NCBI RefSeq assembly: GCF_015207825.1
Contig: NZ_JADEWC010000027.1
Span: forward strand, 1-49,196
From: Cyanobacterium stanieri LEGE 03274
Lineage (GTDB): Bacteria > Cyanobacteriota > Cyanobacteriia > Cyanobacteriales > Cyanobacteriaceae
Length of the DNA: 49,196 nucleotides
Direction of reading: 5' to 3'
The translations under genes and the position numbers were made by a program. Under the pieces are notes generated by a model, which saw only the letters and a list, made by a program, of their open reading frames with translations, searched no databases and was not told where the DNA came from. Each line of letters starts with the position of its first letter. Position 1 is the stretch's first letter. Positions 17,635-26,956 of the stretch are shown here, one piece after another.

Positions 17635-18390
17635 ATGACAGCAAAGACAAATAGAAGATTCGTTATTGGTGATGTTCATGGTCATTTTCAGGCTTTACTG
17701 GGGTTGTTAAGGGCGATCGCCCCTACTCCAGAAGATGAAATTTATTTTTTGGGAGATTTAATCGATAGGGGGGAAGATAGCGCCAAAGTCGTTAACTTCG
17801 TCATGGAAAATAACTATCAATGTATTTTGGGAAATCATGAAGCGATGCTCCTACAATCCTTCACCCCCAAGGGCTTAAATCATATGTCCTTTCAGTCGTG
17901 GCTACAAAATGGGGGCTATTCTACCATCACCAGTTATAACAACAAAATTCCCCCAGAACACCTAGAATGGATGCGTCAACTGCCCCTGAATATCGATTTA
18001 GGAGACTATTGGTTAGTCCATGCGGGGCTAGATCCCACCAAACCCCCTCAAAAACAAAACTCAGATCAATTCTGTTGGATTAGAAATGAATTCCACAGCA
18101 TCCCTGAACCCTATTTTAAAGACAAAACTATTATTATCGGTCATACCATTACCTTTACTTTTCCGGGGGTAAAACCGGGGCAAATAGTCCAAGGAAACGG
18201 CTGGATAGGTATCGACACAGGGGCTTATCATCACAGCTACGGCAAATTAACTGCCCTAGAATTAAATGAATCCATGGTTTATCAAGTGGATAGTTTTGGA
18301 AGACATTTTTCCAGTAAAAAATTGGTCGATGCGGTTTATAAAATTGACCCCCAAAACCTCGCTTTTAGGAAGCCAAAAATATTTTTCTAA
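17635..18390 (+). CDS. PPP-family serine/threonine protein phosphatase (metallophosphoesterase)
   Basis: 251 residues from the ATG at 17635; an alternative ATG at 17578 overlaps the raf1 stop and would add 19 unlike residues. All three metal-binding PPP motifs are intact: 'GDVHGH', 'GDLIDRG' and 'GNHEAM'. 'LVHAGLDP' and 'IIGHT' contribute the remaining histidines. The enzyme should hydrolyse phosphoserine or phosphothreonine, although some family members act on nucleotides. It sits between raf1 and plsY on the same strand, about 1.1 kb upstream of three FHA-domain genes; a link to these is conjecture. Confidence 0.85.
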   Translation: MTAKTNRRFVIGDVHGHFQALLGLLRAIAPTPEDEIYFLGDLIDRGEDSAKVVNFVMENNYQCILGNHEAMLLQSFTPKGLNHMSFQSWLQNGGYSTITSYNNKIPPEHLEWMRQLPLNIDLGDYWLVHAGLDPTKPPQKQNSDQFCWIRNEFHSIPEPYFKDKTIIIGHTITFTFPGVKPGQIVQGNGWIGIDTGAYHHSYGKLTALELNESMVYQVDSFGRHFSSKKLVDAVYKIDPQNLAFRKPKIFF

Positions 18391-18460
18391 ATTTACATTA
18401 AAACCCCCTTAACAATAGACATCTTATCCCTAATAATAGATCAAGTGTCTATGAGGATAA

Positions 18461-19102
18461 ATGATGAGTTTCTCTATTTTGATTAGTTTTGCCTTGATCC
18501 TAACCGCTTATCTCCTAGGTTCGATCCCCACGGGTTATTTAGCGGGACGCATTCTTAAGGGTATTGATATTCGAGAACATGGTTCGGGTTCAACAGGTGC
18601 TACAAATGTACTACGTACCGTAGGGAAAGGAGCCGCCATCGGTGTTTTATTGGTGGATCTTGTTAAAGGGATGATGGCGATCGCCCTTATAAAAATGATC
18701 ACCAATTCCCTAGGGGGAAACGTATTACAGTGGCAAGAATGGTTAGTAATGACCGGAGCGCTCCTAGCCGTATTAGGTCATAGTAAATCCGTATGGCTAA
18801 AATTTTCAGGGGGTAAGTCCGCCGCCATCAGTCTTGGGGTTTTGTTCGTAATGAATCCCTTCGTCGGTTTAGGAACATTGGCAACCTTTCTCATAGTCCT
18901 ATACTTCTCCCGCATCGTTTCTCTTAGTTCCCTCAGCGGTGCGATCGCCGTTAGCGTATTTATGGCCATCTTCAACCCTTCCATCCCCTACCTAACCTTT
19001 GCCCTCCTCGCAGGTTTATACGTCATTATCCGTCACCGTACCAACATTCAACGATTAATGGCAGGAAAAGAACCCCGTATAGGTCAAGCTGTAACCCCAT
19101 AA
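18461..19102 (+). CDS. plsY: glycerol-3-phosphate acyltransferase PlsY
   Basis: 213 residues and very hydrophobic, with about five to seven membrane segments. The conserved cytoplasmic loops are present: 'GSIPTGYLAGRILKGIDIREHGSGSTGATNVLRTVGK', 'LGHSKSVWLKFSGGKSAA' and 'RHRTNIQRLMAGKEPR'. PlsY transfers an acyl group from acyl-phosphate to glycerol 3-phosphate, the first step of phospholipid synthesis, in the plasma membrane. It starts with two adjacent ATG codons (18461 and 18464). It follows the phosphatase gene by 70 bp. The length is normal. Confidence 0.93.
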   Translation: MMSFSILISFALILTAYLLGSIPTGYLAGRILKGIDIREHGSGSTGATNVLRTVGKGAAIGVLLVDLVKGMMAIALIKMITNSLGGNVLQWQEWLVMTGALLAVLGHSKSVWLKFSGGKSAAISLGVLFVMNPFVGLGTLATFLIVLYFSRIVSLSSLSGAIAVSVFMAIFNPSIPYLTFALLAGLYVIIRHRTNIQRLMAGKEPRIGQAVTP

Positions 19103-19482
19103 AATATTCTAAACCTTTTCCACCTACAAAAATGATTTTTTCACACAATGGAGGTCCTCTGTTTTTGATCCTAAAAACCTTGGATTTCCATTTTAATTCA
19201 AACTAAAGAAAGATTTTTAATAAAAATTAACACAAAAAAAAGCCCCTTTTCTGTTAAACCTTTAATATAGCCAAAAGATAAAATAAAATCATTGAAACCA
19301 CTAATATAAAGCCTATCGGTTAATCCTCGAAATTTTTAACAACCTATTTTGTATCAAAAGAAAGTGAAAAGCTCTAGCCCTTTTGATATTTTAAACATAA
19401 ATCCATAAAAGACCTTTTTTGCCCCTAATTTTCAGGGCAGAAATTCGTTTATCATATAGAAAAGCTGTATAGGTGCAAGTCC
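19103..19482. other. intergenic region plsY to first FHA gene, with hairpins
   Basis: No gene seen. A perfect 9-bp inverted repeat (TATCAAAAG at 19352-19360, CTTTTGATA at 19380-19388) and a smaller hairpin (TGCCC 19420-19424, GGGCA 19435-19439) lie in the probable leader of the next gene. No known riboswitch consensus, including the GEMM c-di-GMP type, is visible. Confidence 0.55.
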
Positions 19483-21945
19483 ATGAGTGAAACTCAAGAA
19501 TTCCGTCATATATTAGTCATAGAAGACCGTAAAGGAAGAAGAATTTTATCCCTAGAAGAAAATAACTATACCCTAGGGAGAGATTCCAACAATCCCATCG
19601 TCATTTACGATTATCAAGTTTCTCGCACCCATGCAACCCTCGTCAAAAAAGAAGACACCCAAGGCAGCACCTATCGCATCGTAGATGGAGACTTGCAAGG
19701 AAAAAGAAGCACTAACGGAATCTTAGTTAATGGTCATGCCACTCTTTCCCATGAATTAAAACATGGGGATACCATTCGTTTTGCCAACGAAGCCAAAGCC
19801 AACTACTATATAATCGCCACAGAATCAGGCATCGATTTATTTAATCCTGACGACTTAGGAAATCTCAACGCTAGAAGCACCCTCACTAGCCCCACCACTC
19901 AAACCATGATTTCCAAGCAAGAAGAACAAGAAAACCCCCAAGATCAAGAAGAATTAATCCGTCTGGCTTCCTTTCCCGAATTATCTCCCCATCCTATCAT
20001 CGAAGTAGATTGGGACGGTAACATAACCTACCTCAACCCCGCTGCTAGCATCAAATTTGAAAATCTCTACGAAGAAAAATTAAATCATCCTATCCTTTCT
20101 GATTTATTAGTAGAATCAAATAACCGTCAGGGTAATCTTTTTTTGCGAGAAGTAAAAATAGGAACGGAAGTATTTGAGCAATATGTTCACTATCTTTCTG
20201 AGAAAAAACTAATTAGGAGCTATATTTTTGACTTTACCAAACGAAAACAAGCAGAAGCCCAGTTAAAAGAAAGTGAAGCCCGTTATCGAGCCATTTTACG
20301 TCAAACTTCCGAAGGAATTATCCTCGCCTATGCCCATAACAAAAAGATTATCGAAGTAAATGGAGCTTATGCAAAAATGATTGGTTATAGCCCTGAGGAA
20401 ATCAGGGAAATGACTCTTTATAATCTCATTGCCAGTGATTTACAATTATTTAACCAAGATTTAGCCAGAATTGCTGAGAGGAAACAAGATACCCTTGCCC
20501 AATATATTCACCGTTGTAAAGATGGTACTTTGTTAAATTTAGAGTCTAATATCAGTTTAATTAGCTATCAAAATAAAGATATTTTTTCCATTGTTGTTAA
20601 AAATGTTCCTGAGGTAAATCAAGGAATTCATAATTCTAATTATCATAATTTTTATGATAGTTTAACTAATTTAGCTAACAAAAGATTATTAGAAAAACAA
20701 TTAGATATTGCCCTCTCTTCGGCTAAAAGCTATCAACATTTTCTTGGTTTAATTACTCTAGAAATTAAAGGATTAGATAGTTTTAAAAGGGTGAGAGGGG
20801 AGGAAGAAACTAATAAGTTTTTGCAAAATTTTGCCCAAACTTTTGAGTCTTGTTTGCGTAGTTTTGATTTAGCAGCTAGATGGGATGAGAATAAATTTAT
20901 AGCTTTATTTTCCCGTATTCGAGGACCTCGAGATCCTGCCAAAATTGCCAAGAGAATTTCCATGGTTTTTGAGCAGTATATTCAACAACAAAAGGGCAAT
21001 ACTGATTTAGATTTAAATATTAGTATGGTGGTTTATCCTCTCGATGGAGAAACGGCGGAACATCTTTTACAAAGTGCCTTAATTTCTACAGATCAAGGGA
21101 ATTATGATGAATCTAATGTGGTGAGTTGGAGTGGTTTTAGAATTAGCCCCAAAACCGCTAGTTTGCTGAGGTTGGAAAATCTGATTGGTAGTGCTATTCA
21201 GGAAAAGCAGTTTTATCTTTGTTATCAACCCCAATTGAATCTTGCCGATCATAGTTTGATGGGGATGGAAACTCTACTGCGTTGGAATCATCCTGAGTTG
21301 GGGAAAATTACCCCGAAACATTTTTTAAGATTGGCCGAGGAGACTGATTTTATGTTGCCTTTGGGGGTTTGGATTTTGCAAACGGCGGCGGCTCAGATGA
21401 AACAATGGTCTAATCAGGGTTTATCCACATCTCCTGTGACGGTTAATATTTCTAGTCGTCAGTTTAATCAAGATAGTTTTGTGGATTTGGTAGCGACGAT
21501 TTTGCGCGAAACTGGTTTACCTCCTCAATTGTTGGAGTTGGAAATCATGGAAAATGCGTTGTTACAAAATCCCACTTTGGCCGCTAGTAGTTTGAAGCAA
21601 CTTTCTGATTTGAAGGTGCGTTTATGCCTGGATAATTTTGGGGTGGGTGGTTCTTCTTTGGGACATTTACAACAGTTTCCCTTTGATACGGTAAAAATTA
21701 GCCCTTCGGTGATTGCGAAGTTAGAGTCTAATCATGGTCTTAAGGCTTTTGTAAGGGCGATCGTGTCCTTTAGTCAAGGTTACAATCAAAGAGTCGTTGC
21801 CGTCGGGGTAGAAAAAAATACTCAGTTAGAGCTATTAAAGGGTTTGGATTGTACCCAGATTCAGGGTAATTTCTTCAGTAGTCCTTTAACTTCCCAAGAA
21901 GCCACAACATTTTTAGAAAAAGGTGATTTTCACCTCCCTAGATAA
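19483..21945 (+). CDS. FHA-PAS-PAS protein with degenerate GGDEF and degenerate EAL domains
   Basis: 820 residues. FHA about 10-115 (GR, SRTH and STNG motifs intact), PAS about 160-255, a second PAS about 265-380, GGDEF-like about 388-545 and EAL-like about 560-815. The GGDEF signature reads DENKF (468-472) and the metal-binding Asp region is lost, so cyclase activity is unlikely. An RxxD I-site-like motif is kept at 459-462. In the EAL domain, EAL reads ETL (596-598), the DD pair is DN (717-718), the lysine-loop Asp is Ser740 and the late catalytic Glu is Val774, so phosphodiesterase activity is also unlikely. It is probably a c-di-GMP or phosphothreonine-responsive regulator. First of three tandem paralogues. 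Confidence 0.85.
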   Translation: MSETQEFRHILVIEDRKGRRILSLEENNYTLGRDSNNPIVIYDYQVSRTHATLVKKEDTQGSTYRIVDGDLQGKRSTNGILVNGHATLSHELKHGDTIRFANEAKANYYIIATESGIDLFNPDDLGNLNARSTLTSPTTQTMISKQEEQENPQDQEELIRLASFPELSPHPIIEVDWDGNITYLNPAASIKFENLYEEKLNHPILSDLLVESNNRQGNLFLREVKIGTEVFEQYVHYLSEKKLIRSYIFDFTKRKQAEAQLKESEARYRAILRQTSEGIILAYAHNKKIIEVNGAYAKMIGYSPEEIREMTLYNLIASDLQLFNQDLARIAERKQDTLAQYIHRCKDGTLLNLESNISLISYQNKDIFSIVVKNVPEVNQGIHNSNYHNFYDSLTNLANKRLLEKQLDIALSSAKSYQHFLGLITLEIKGLDSFKRVRGEEETNKFLQNFAQTFESCLRSFDLAARWDENKFIALFSRIRGPRDPAKIAKRISMVFEQYIQQQKGNTDLDLNISMVVYPLDGETAEHLLQSALISTDQGNYDESNVVSWSGFRISPKTASLLRLENLIGSAIQEKQFYLCYQPQLNLADHSLMGMETLLRWNHPELGKITPKHFLRLAEETDFMLPLGVWILQTAAAQMKQWSNQGLSTSPVTVNISSRQFNQDSFVDLVATILRETGLPPQLLELEIMENALLQNPTLAASSLKQLSDLKVRLCLDNFGVGGSSLGHLQQFPFDTVKISPSVIAKLESNHGLKAFVRAIVSFSQGYNQRVVAVGVEKNTQLELLKGLDCTQIQGNFFSSPLTSQEATTFLEKGDFHLPR

Positions 21946-22087
21946 ACGTATGAAAATAAATTTATGAAATTATTAATACAATAATATTTATTGAGATTAG
22001 TTTAAAATCTTAAGATTAGTTTTATACTTTTAGTAACGGGTAAATAATAGTCTTTTATGATTTTATATAACAACTCTTTTATTAACT

Positions 22088-24703
22088 ATGAATAGTGATT
22101 ACACTGCCACCGTCTTTAATAATAAATTAAGAAGTTTAATTCATGTCTTGGTAATTAAAGATAAAACTTCTCGTAATACAATTGTGTTGGAAGATCAAAG
22201 ATACACTTTGGGCAGAGATCCGCGTAATAATATTCCTATTAGATCAAAAAAAGTATCCCGTGTTCATGGAACTATTTTGAGGAGAGAAGACGCTCAAAAT
22301 AAAACTTTTTCTTATTGGTTATTGGACGGGGATTTAATGGGTAATCGTAGCACTAACGGTATATTCATTAATGATAAAAGATGTTTGGTACAAGAATTAA
22401 AACATGGCGATTTAATAACCTTGGGCATGGATGTTGAAGGGGAATATCATATCCTGTCGAATGTAGATGAGCTAGAGCTTTTACGAGAAGAAGACTTTGC
22501 ACCTCCCACAAGGGTATCATCAACTCAAGGGAAAGGAAATGAAGAAGGTAAAAACTATGGCACAGGTGATGAGCGAGAAGATGCCCCCACATTAATCAGT
22601 AGTTCGGAAACACTGTTTATTTCTGAACCAACGGTAGAATCTTTTGATGAGAGTATTTCCGAATCGGCTCAAGTTTCTGAGGCACAGTCCGAGGAGTTGA
22701 GTAAATTGGCTTCTTTTCCTGAATGGAGTCCTAATCCTATTGTAGAGGTTGATTGGTCGGGGAGAATTACCTATCTTAATCCTGCCGCCGTGACTAAGTT
22801 TCCCGGTTTGAGATTAAATGAAACCAATTATGATCATCCTGTTTTAGAAGGGTTGGTTAAGGGTATTAAGAAAAATAGCGGTAGTACCAATCTTTTTGTT
22901 CGGGAGGTAAAAATTAAAAATCAAGTTTTTGAACAGTATATTCACTACTTATCTGAGCAAAAATTGGTTCGATCTTATATTTTTGATTTTACGGGTAGGA
23001 AGATTACCGCCACCCAAGTCAATGAAAGTGAACAAAGATATAAAACTGTTTTAAATCAAATTCGAGAGGGAATTTTTTTGGTGGATGCCAGTACAAAGAA
23101 GGTGCTAGAAGCTAATAGTGCTTTGGCTAATCTTTTGGGTTATCGTCTTGATGATTTACATAGTTTGAGTTTGAATAATTTATTATCTTTTAGTGTGGGG
23201 GAGTTAGAACAAAAAGTTGCTGGATGGTTGAGTCATCCTAATTCGGGGGTAGAGGTGTTAGGTTATCGTCGCAAAAATGGTTTTTCTTTGGATTTGGAGT
23301 CTAGCTATTCGGTGATTAGTTATGGCGATCAAAAAATAATCTCTTTTACCGTACATCCTGTTTCTGAAAATGTTGAACATCAGACTATAATTCAAGAAGA
23401 GGGTTTATTTGATTTAGAAACTAATTTACCTAATCGGCAGTTATTTTTGGAACAGTTAAACACTGCGATCGCCAATAGTTATCGCCTAGAACAACTGTTA
23501 TGTGTCATTTTCGTTGAATTAGAGCTACAAAAAAACTTAACGGAAAATATAAGTAAAAAAACTCAATCAACCCTATTAGAAGGGTTTTCTAAAAGATTAA
23601 GATCATCTTTGCGTAGCGGTGATACCGTAGCCAGATGGCAAGGAAATCAATTTGTCTGTTTATTGCCCCAAGTCAGAAGCGTACGAGACATTGGCAAAGT
23701 ATGCCATAGAGTCTTAGAAACCCTCAAACCTCCCTTTTTCCTTGAACATCAAAAAATTCATGTGAAAACTAGCATGGGTATTGCGGTTTATGACGATGAA
23801 AACAACACCAGAGAAGTAATCTTAACCAACGCTCAAAATGCCCTCAAAAAAAGCCAAGAATCTGGGAGCAATACCTATAAATTTATACAACCCCAAATCC
23901 AAGAAGAAATAGAAAGGCTATTAAAGCTAGAAAAACTTTTAAGCTCAGCCTTGGAAAAAAAAGAGTTATGCCTTCACTATCAACCAAGAATCAAGGTAGA
24001 AAGTCGGGAAATAACAGGAGTAGAAGCCTTTTTGCGTTGGAATCATCCCGAGTTAGGTTGTATGTATCCCAAGCAATTTTTACCCCTAGCCGAAGAAACA
24101 GGATTAATTATGGATATTGGGGAATGGGTGTTAGAAACTGCTTGTTTTCAACATCGAATCTGGTTAAAAAATAACGTTATTCAAAAACCTATTAGCATCA
24201 ATATTTCTAACTATCAATTTCAACAACCTAACTTCACCAATGTTATCGCCAATGTTTTAGAAAAAACTGATTTACCCTCAGAATTTTTAGAACTAGAAAT
24301 AACAGAAGAAACCATTGCCCAAGACTTAGAATTAGCACAAAAAACACTCTTACAATTAAAGGAAATGGGCATCAAAATATGTTTAGATGACTTCGGTAAA
24401 GGAATGTCTGCCTTAGGTTATCTCAAACAATTTCAGATTGATACCATCAAAATAGATCAAGATATTGTGCAAAACTTAGAAAATAACTCTCAAGATTTAG
24501 CAATAGTATCAGCTATAATTGGTGTAGGGAAAAACTTTAACATTGCCGTTGTAGCGGAAGGAATTGAGTCAAAAAAACAATTAGATCTCTTGTTAGAGCT
24601 AGGATGTGAAGAAATACAAGGTAACTTGTTGACAGAACCGTTAAAAATGGGTGATACTACCAATTTTCTGGCCAATCCAAATAACAGTTTGACCTTATCA
24701 TAA
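22088..24703 (+). CDS. FHA-PAS-PAS protein with degenerate GGDEF and probably active EAL domain
   Basis: 871 residues, with the same layout as the preceding gene plus a longer acidic, Ser-rich linker (about residues 135-205) after the FHA domain. FHA motifs are intact (LGRD, VSRVH, STNG). The GGDEF signature reads QGNQF (518-522) and the metal-site Asp are missing, so it should not make c-di-GMP. RSGD (509-512) matches the I-site. The EAL domain keeps its key residues: EAF at 646-648 (only the non-catalytic Leu changed), 'LELEITEE', DDFGKG (767-), 'KIDQ' and 'AEGIES'. It is most likely a c-di-GMP phosphodiesterase, possibly tuned through its dead GGDEF domain. It follows the first gene by 142 bp. 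Confidence 0.85.
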   Translation: MNSDYTATVFNNKLRSLIHVLVIKDKTSRNTIVLEDQRYTLGRDPRNNIPIRSKKVSRVHGTILRREDAQNKTFSYWLLDGDLMGNRSTNGIFINDKRCLVQELKHGDLITLGMDVEGEYHILSNVDELELLREEDFAPPTRVSSTQGKGNEEGKNYGTGDEREDAPTLISSSETLFISEPTVESFDESISESAQVSEAQSEELSKLASFPEWSPNPIVEVDWSGRITYLNPAAVTKFPGLRLNETNYDHPVLEGLVKGIKKNSGSTNLFVREVKIKNQVFEQYIHYLSEQKLVRSYIFDFTGRKITATQVNESEQRYKTVLNQIREGIFLVDASTKKVLEANSALANLLGYRLDDLHSLSLNNLLSFSVGELEQKVAGWLSHPNSGVEVLGYRRKNGFSLDLESSYSVISYGDQKIISFTVHPVSENVEHQTIIQEEGLFDLETNLPNRQLFLEQLNTAIANSYRLEQLLCVIFVELELQKNLTENISKKTQSTLLEGFSKRLRSSLRSGDTVARWQGNQFVCLLPQVRSVRDIGKVCHRVLETLKPPFFLEHQKIHVKTSMGIAVYDDENNTREVILTNAQNALKKSQESGSNTYKFIQPQIQEEIERLLKLEKLLSSALEKKELCLHYQPRIKVESREITGVEAFLRWNHPELGCMYPKQFLPLAEETGLIMDIGEWVLETACFQHRIWLKNNVIQKPISINISNYQFQQPNFTNVIANVLEKTDLPSEFLELEITEETIAQDLELAQKTLLQLKEMGIKICLDDFGKGMSALGYLKQFQIDTIKIDQDIVQNLENNSQDLAIVSAIIGVGKNFNIAVVAEGIESKKQLDLLLELGCEEIQGNLLTEPLKMGDTTNFLANPNNSLTLS

Positions 24704-24732
24704 ATTTATATACTAATCATATTCCCCATTAC

Positions 24733-26868
24733 ATGAATAATAAGAAGACCAAATTAAATCATATTCTGGTGGTAGAAGAACTTGGTATTCAAAGAGTCTT
24801 TACCCTTGAATCAGAGGTCTATTCTGTGGGGAGACATTCTAGCAGCGATATAAAATTAAACTCTTCCCCTGTATCTCGTCACCATGGCACTCTAATTCGG
24901 GATGATTTAGGAAATAATGAATATGCTTATACTCTCATTGATGGAGATTTTAAAGGTCATAGAAGCCAGAATGGTATTTTAGTTAATGGAAAAAAAATAA
25001 TTCGTCGTCGTCTCCAACATGGGGATCAGATTTTGTTTGGGGGGGAAGAAATTAAAGGGGTATATTATTTAGAATCCCAAGAAGAAGTTAACCGTAATAC
25101 TGGGCCTAATGATAATTGGCGAGTGGAGAGAAATCGCACCAATACGGCCAGGGAGGAGTTACAAAACACCTTAATTCTTTCTGAACAAAATTTATCGGGT
25201 AATTTACAGAGTGATGAGATTAAAAGATTGGCTTCTTTTCCTGAGTTATCTCCCCATCCGATTATTGAGATCGATTTTCAGGGCAAGATTACTTATATGA
25301 ATCCTTCGGCAAGGTTATCTTTTCCTGATCTATCTGATGATAATCAAAATAACTCTAATCATCCTTTGATGGTGGATGTTGAAATTCCCAAGGATAGGAC
25401 TAATAGTCAGTTAGAACAAAGGGAGGTTCACGCCCACGATCGCCACTTTGAACAATACATCCATTATCTATCTAAATATAACGTAATTAGAAGTTATATT
25501 TTTGATATTACAGAACGGAAAATTTCGGAGGAAAAGTTACAATATCAAGCCTTCCACGATTCTTTGACGGGTATTGGTAATCGTGATTATTTTCACCGTC
25601 AACTTAATAATCGTCTTCGGGAAGTGGAGGAAAAAAATGAACATTTGGCGATATTATTCATTGATATAGATAGATTTAAGAATATCAACGATACTTTAAA
25701 CCATTCCACAGGAGATAAATTATTAGAAAGTTTTTCCTATCGTATTCTTTCTTGTCTTTCCACCGACTGTATTTTCTCCCGCTGGGGGGGAGATGAATTT
25801 ATTTTGGGTGTACCTTTGGGTAATGATCAGAATCATACCAACACCATTGATGATACTACCCAAGTAATTATGGATAGTCTCAAAAACCCATTTTTAATTG
25901 ATAATTACACCATCTATGTTACCTGTAGTGTGGGGGTAGCTATTTATCCTCGGGATGGAAATACCCAAGAGCAATTAATTAAAAACGCTGATATTGCTTT
26001 ATCTCGGGCGAAACAAATGGGTAAAAATAATTCCCAATATTATACGACTCAATTAAGCGAGGAACAAATGTTACTCTTTGAGTTGGAAACCAGTCTTTAT
26101 GATGCGATCGCCCATAATCAACTATACTTAAATTATCAACCCCAATTAAACCTGGACACCAATAAAATAGAGAGTGCCGAAGCCCTTGTAAGATGGAAAC
26201 ATCCTACCCTTGGGGTAATCTCTCCAGGAAAATTTATCCCCCTGGCCGAAGAAACAGGATTAATTATTTCCATTGGGGAATGGGTATTAAAAACCGCCTG
26301 TATTCAAGCAAAAAAATGGATAGAATCAGGATACGGCTTAAAAACCATCGCCGTTAATATCTCCGTCAAACAATTTCGCCAAGAAAACTTTGTGGAAATA
26401 GTTAAAAACATCTTAGAAAGCGTTAACCTAGAACCAAAATATCTTGAATTAGAAGTAACCGAAAGCATTTTAATGCAAGATAGAGGAAAAACCGCCCTCA
26501 TCATCAACGAATTATCAGAATTAGGGGTTAAATTTTCCCTCGATGATTTTGGCACAGGTTATTCATCCTTAAGTTATCTCAAAAAATTCCCCTTCCACAC
26601 CATAAAAATTGACCAATCTTTTATCCGAGATTTAACCGTTAATCAACAAGATAGAGCCTTAATTGATGCAGTTATTACCCTTGGAAAAGGCTACAATATG
26701 CAAGTAGTGGCAGAAGGGGTAGAAACAGAAGCCCAACTAAGACTCCTAGAAAAATTTAACTGCGATATTATTCAAGGAAGATGGTTAAGTATGCCCATTT
26801 CTGATGTAGAATTTACCCAGTTTATTATCAACTTTGCCCTTGACAACCATGCTCAAAAATTGGGATAA
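24733..26868 (+). CDS. FHA-PAS-GGDEF-EAL protein, both catalytic domains apparently intact
   Basis: 711 residues. FHA about 10-112 (VGRH, VSRHH, SQNG), one PAS about 155-255, GGDEF about 270-430 and EAL about 445-700. The second PAS of its neighbours is absent. GGDEF is perfect (352-356) and 'DIDRFKNINDTLNHSTGD' supplies the metal and substrate residues. The four residues at the I-site position read STDC, so product inhibition is probably missing. The EAL motif (483-485), 'LELEVTES', 'DDFGTGYSSL', 'KIDQSFI' and 'AEGVE' are all present. The protein could both make and degrade c-di-GMP. It starts 29 bp after the second gene, so cotranscription is likely. Confidence 0.9.
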   Translation: MNNKKTKLNHILVVEELGIQRVFTLESEVYSVGRHSSSDIKLNSSPVSRHHGTLIRDDLGNNEYAYTLIDGDFKGHRSQNGILVNGKKIIRRRLQHGDQILFGGEEIKGVYYLESQEEVNRNTGPNDNWRVERNRTNTAREELQNTLILSEQNLSGNLQSDEIKRLASFPELSPHPIIEIDFQGKITYMNPSARLSFPDLSDDNQNNSNHPLMVDVEIPKDRTNSQLEQREVHAHDRHFEQYIHYLSKYNVIRSYIFDITERKISEEKLQYQAFHDSLTGIGNRDYFHRQLNNRLREVEEKNEHLAILFIDIDRFKNINDTLNHSTGDKLLESFSYRILSCLSTDCIFSRWGGDEFILGVPLGNDQNHTNTIDDTTQVIMDSLKNPFLIDNYTIYVTCSVGVAIYPRDGNTQEQLIKNADIALSRAKQMGKNNSQYYTTQLSEEQMLLFELETSLYDAIAHNQLYLNYQPQLNLDTNKIESAEALVRWKHPTLGVISPGKFIPLAEETGLIISIGEWVLKTACIQAKKWIESGYGLKTIAVNISVKQFRQENFVEIVKNILESVNLEPKYLELEVTESILMQDRGKTALIINELSELGVKFSLDDFGTGYSSLSYLKKFPFHTIKIDQSFIRDLTVNQQDRALIDAVITLGKGYNMQVVAEGVETEAQLRLLEKFNCDIIQGRWLSMPISDVEFTQFIINFALDNHAQKLG

Positions 26869-26911
26869 GTTGTTATAAATAGATTGTATATTTGCCCACC
26901 GAATAACACTT

Positions 26912-26942
26912 GATCATAAACAATTATCGTCTTTTGTCTATT
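26912..26942 (+). repeat. short dispersed repeat shared with 8890-8919
   Basis: GATCATAAACAATTATCGTC followed by TTTTGTCTATT matches GATAATAAACAATAATTATC followed by TTTTGTCTGTT near 8890. It lies between the convergent third FHA gene and the antiporter gene. Confidence 0.5.
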
Positions 26943-26956
26943 TTCTGTTTCTCACC

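Noticed and set aside
19440-19482. Possible c-di-GMP (GEMM) riboswitch before the FHA cluster
   Set aside because: AGGTGCAAGTCC looks tempting, but the conserved GEMM core and stems are absent.
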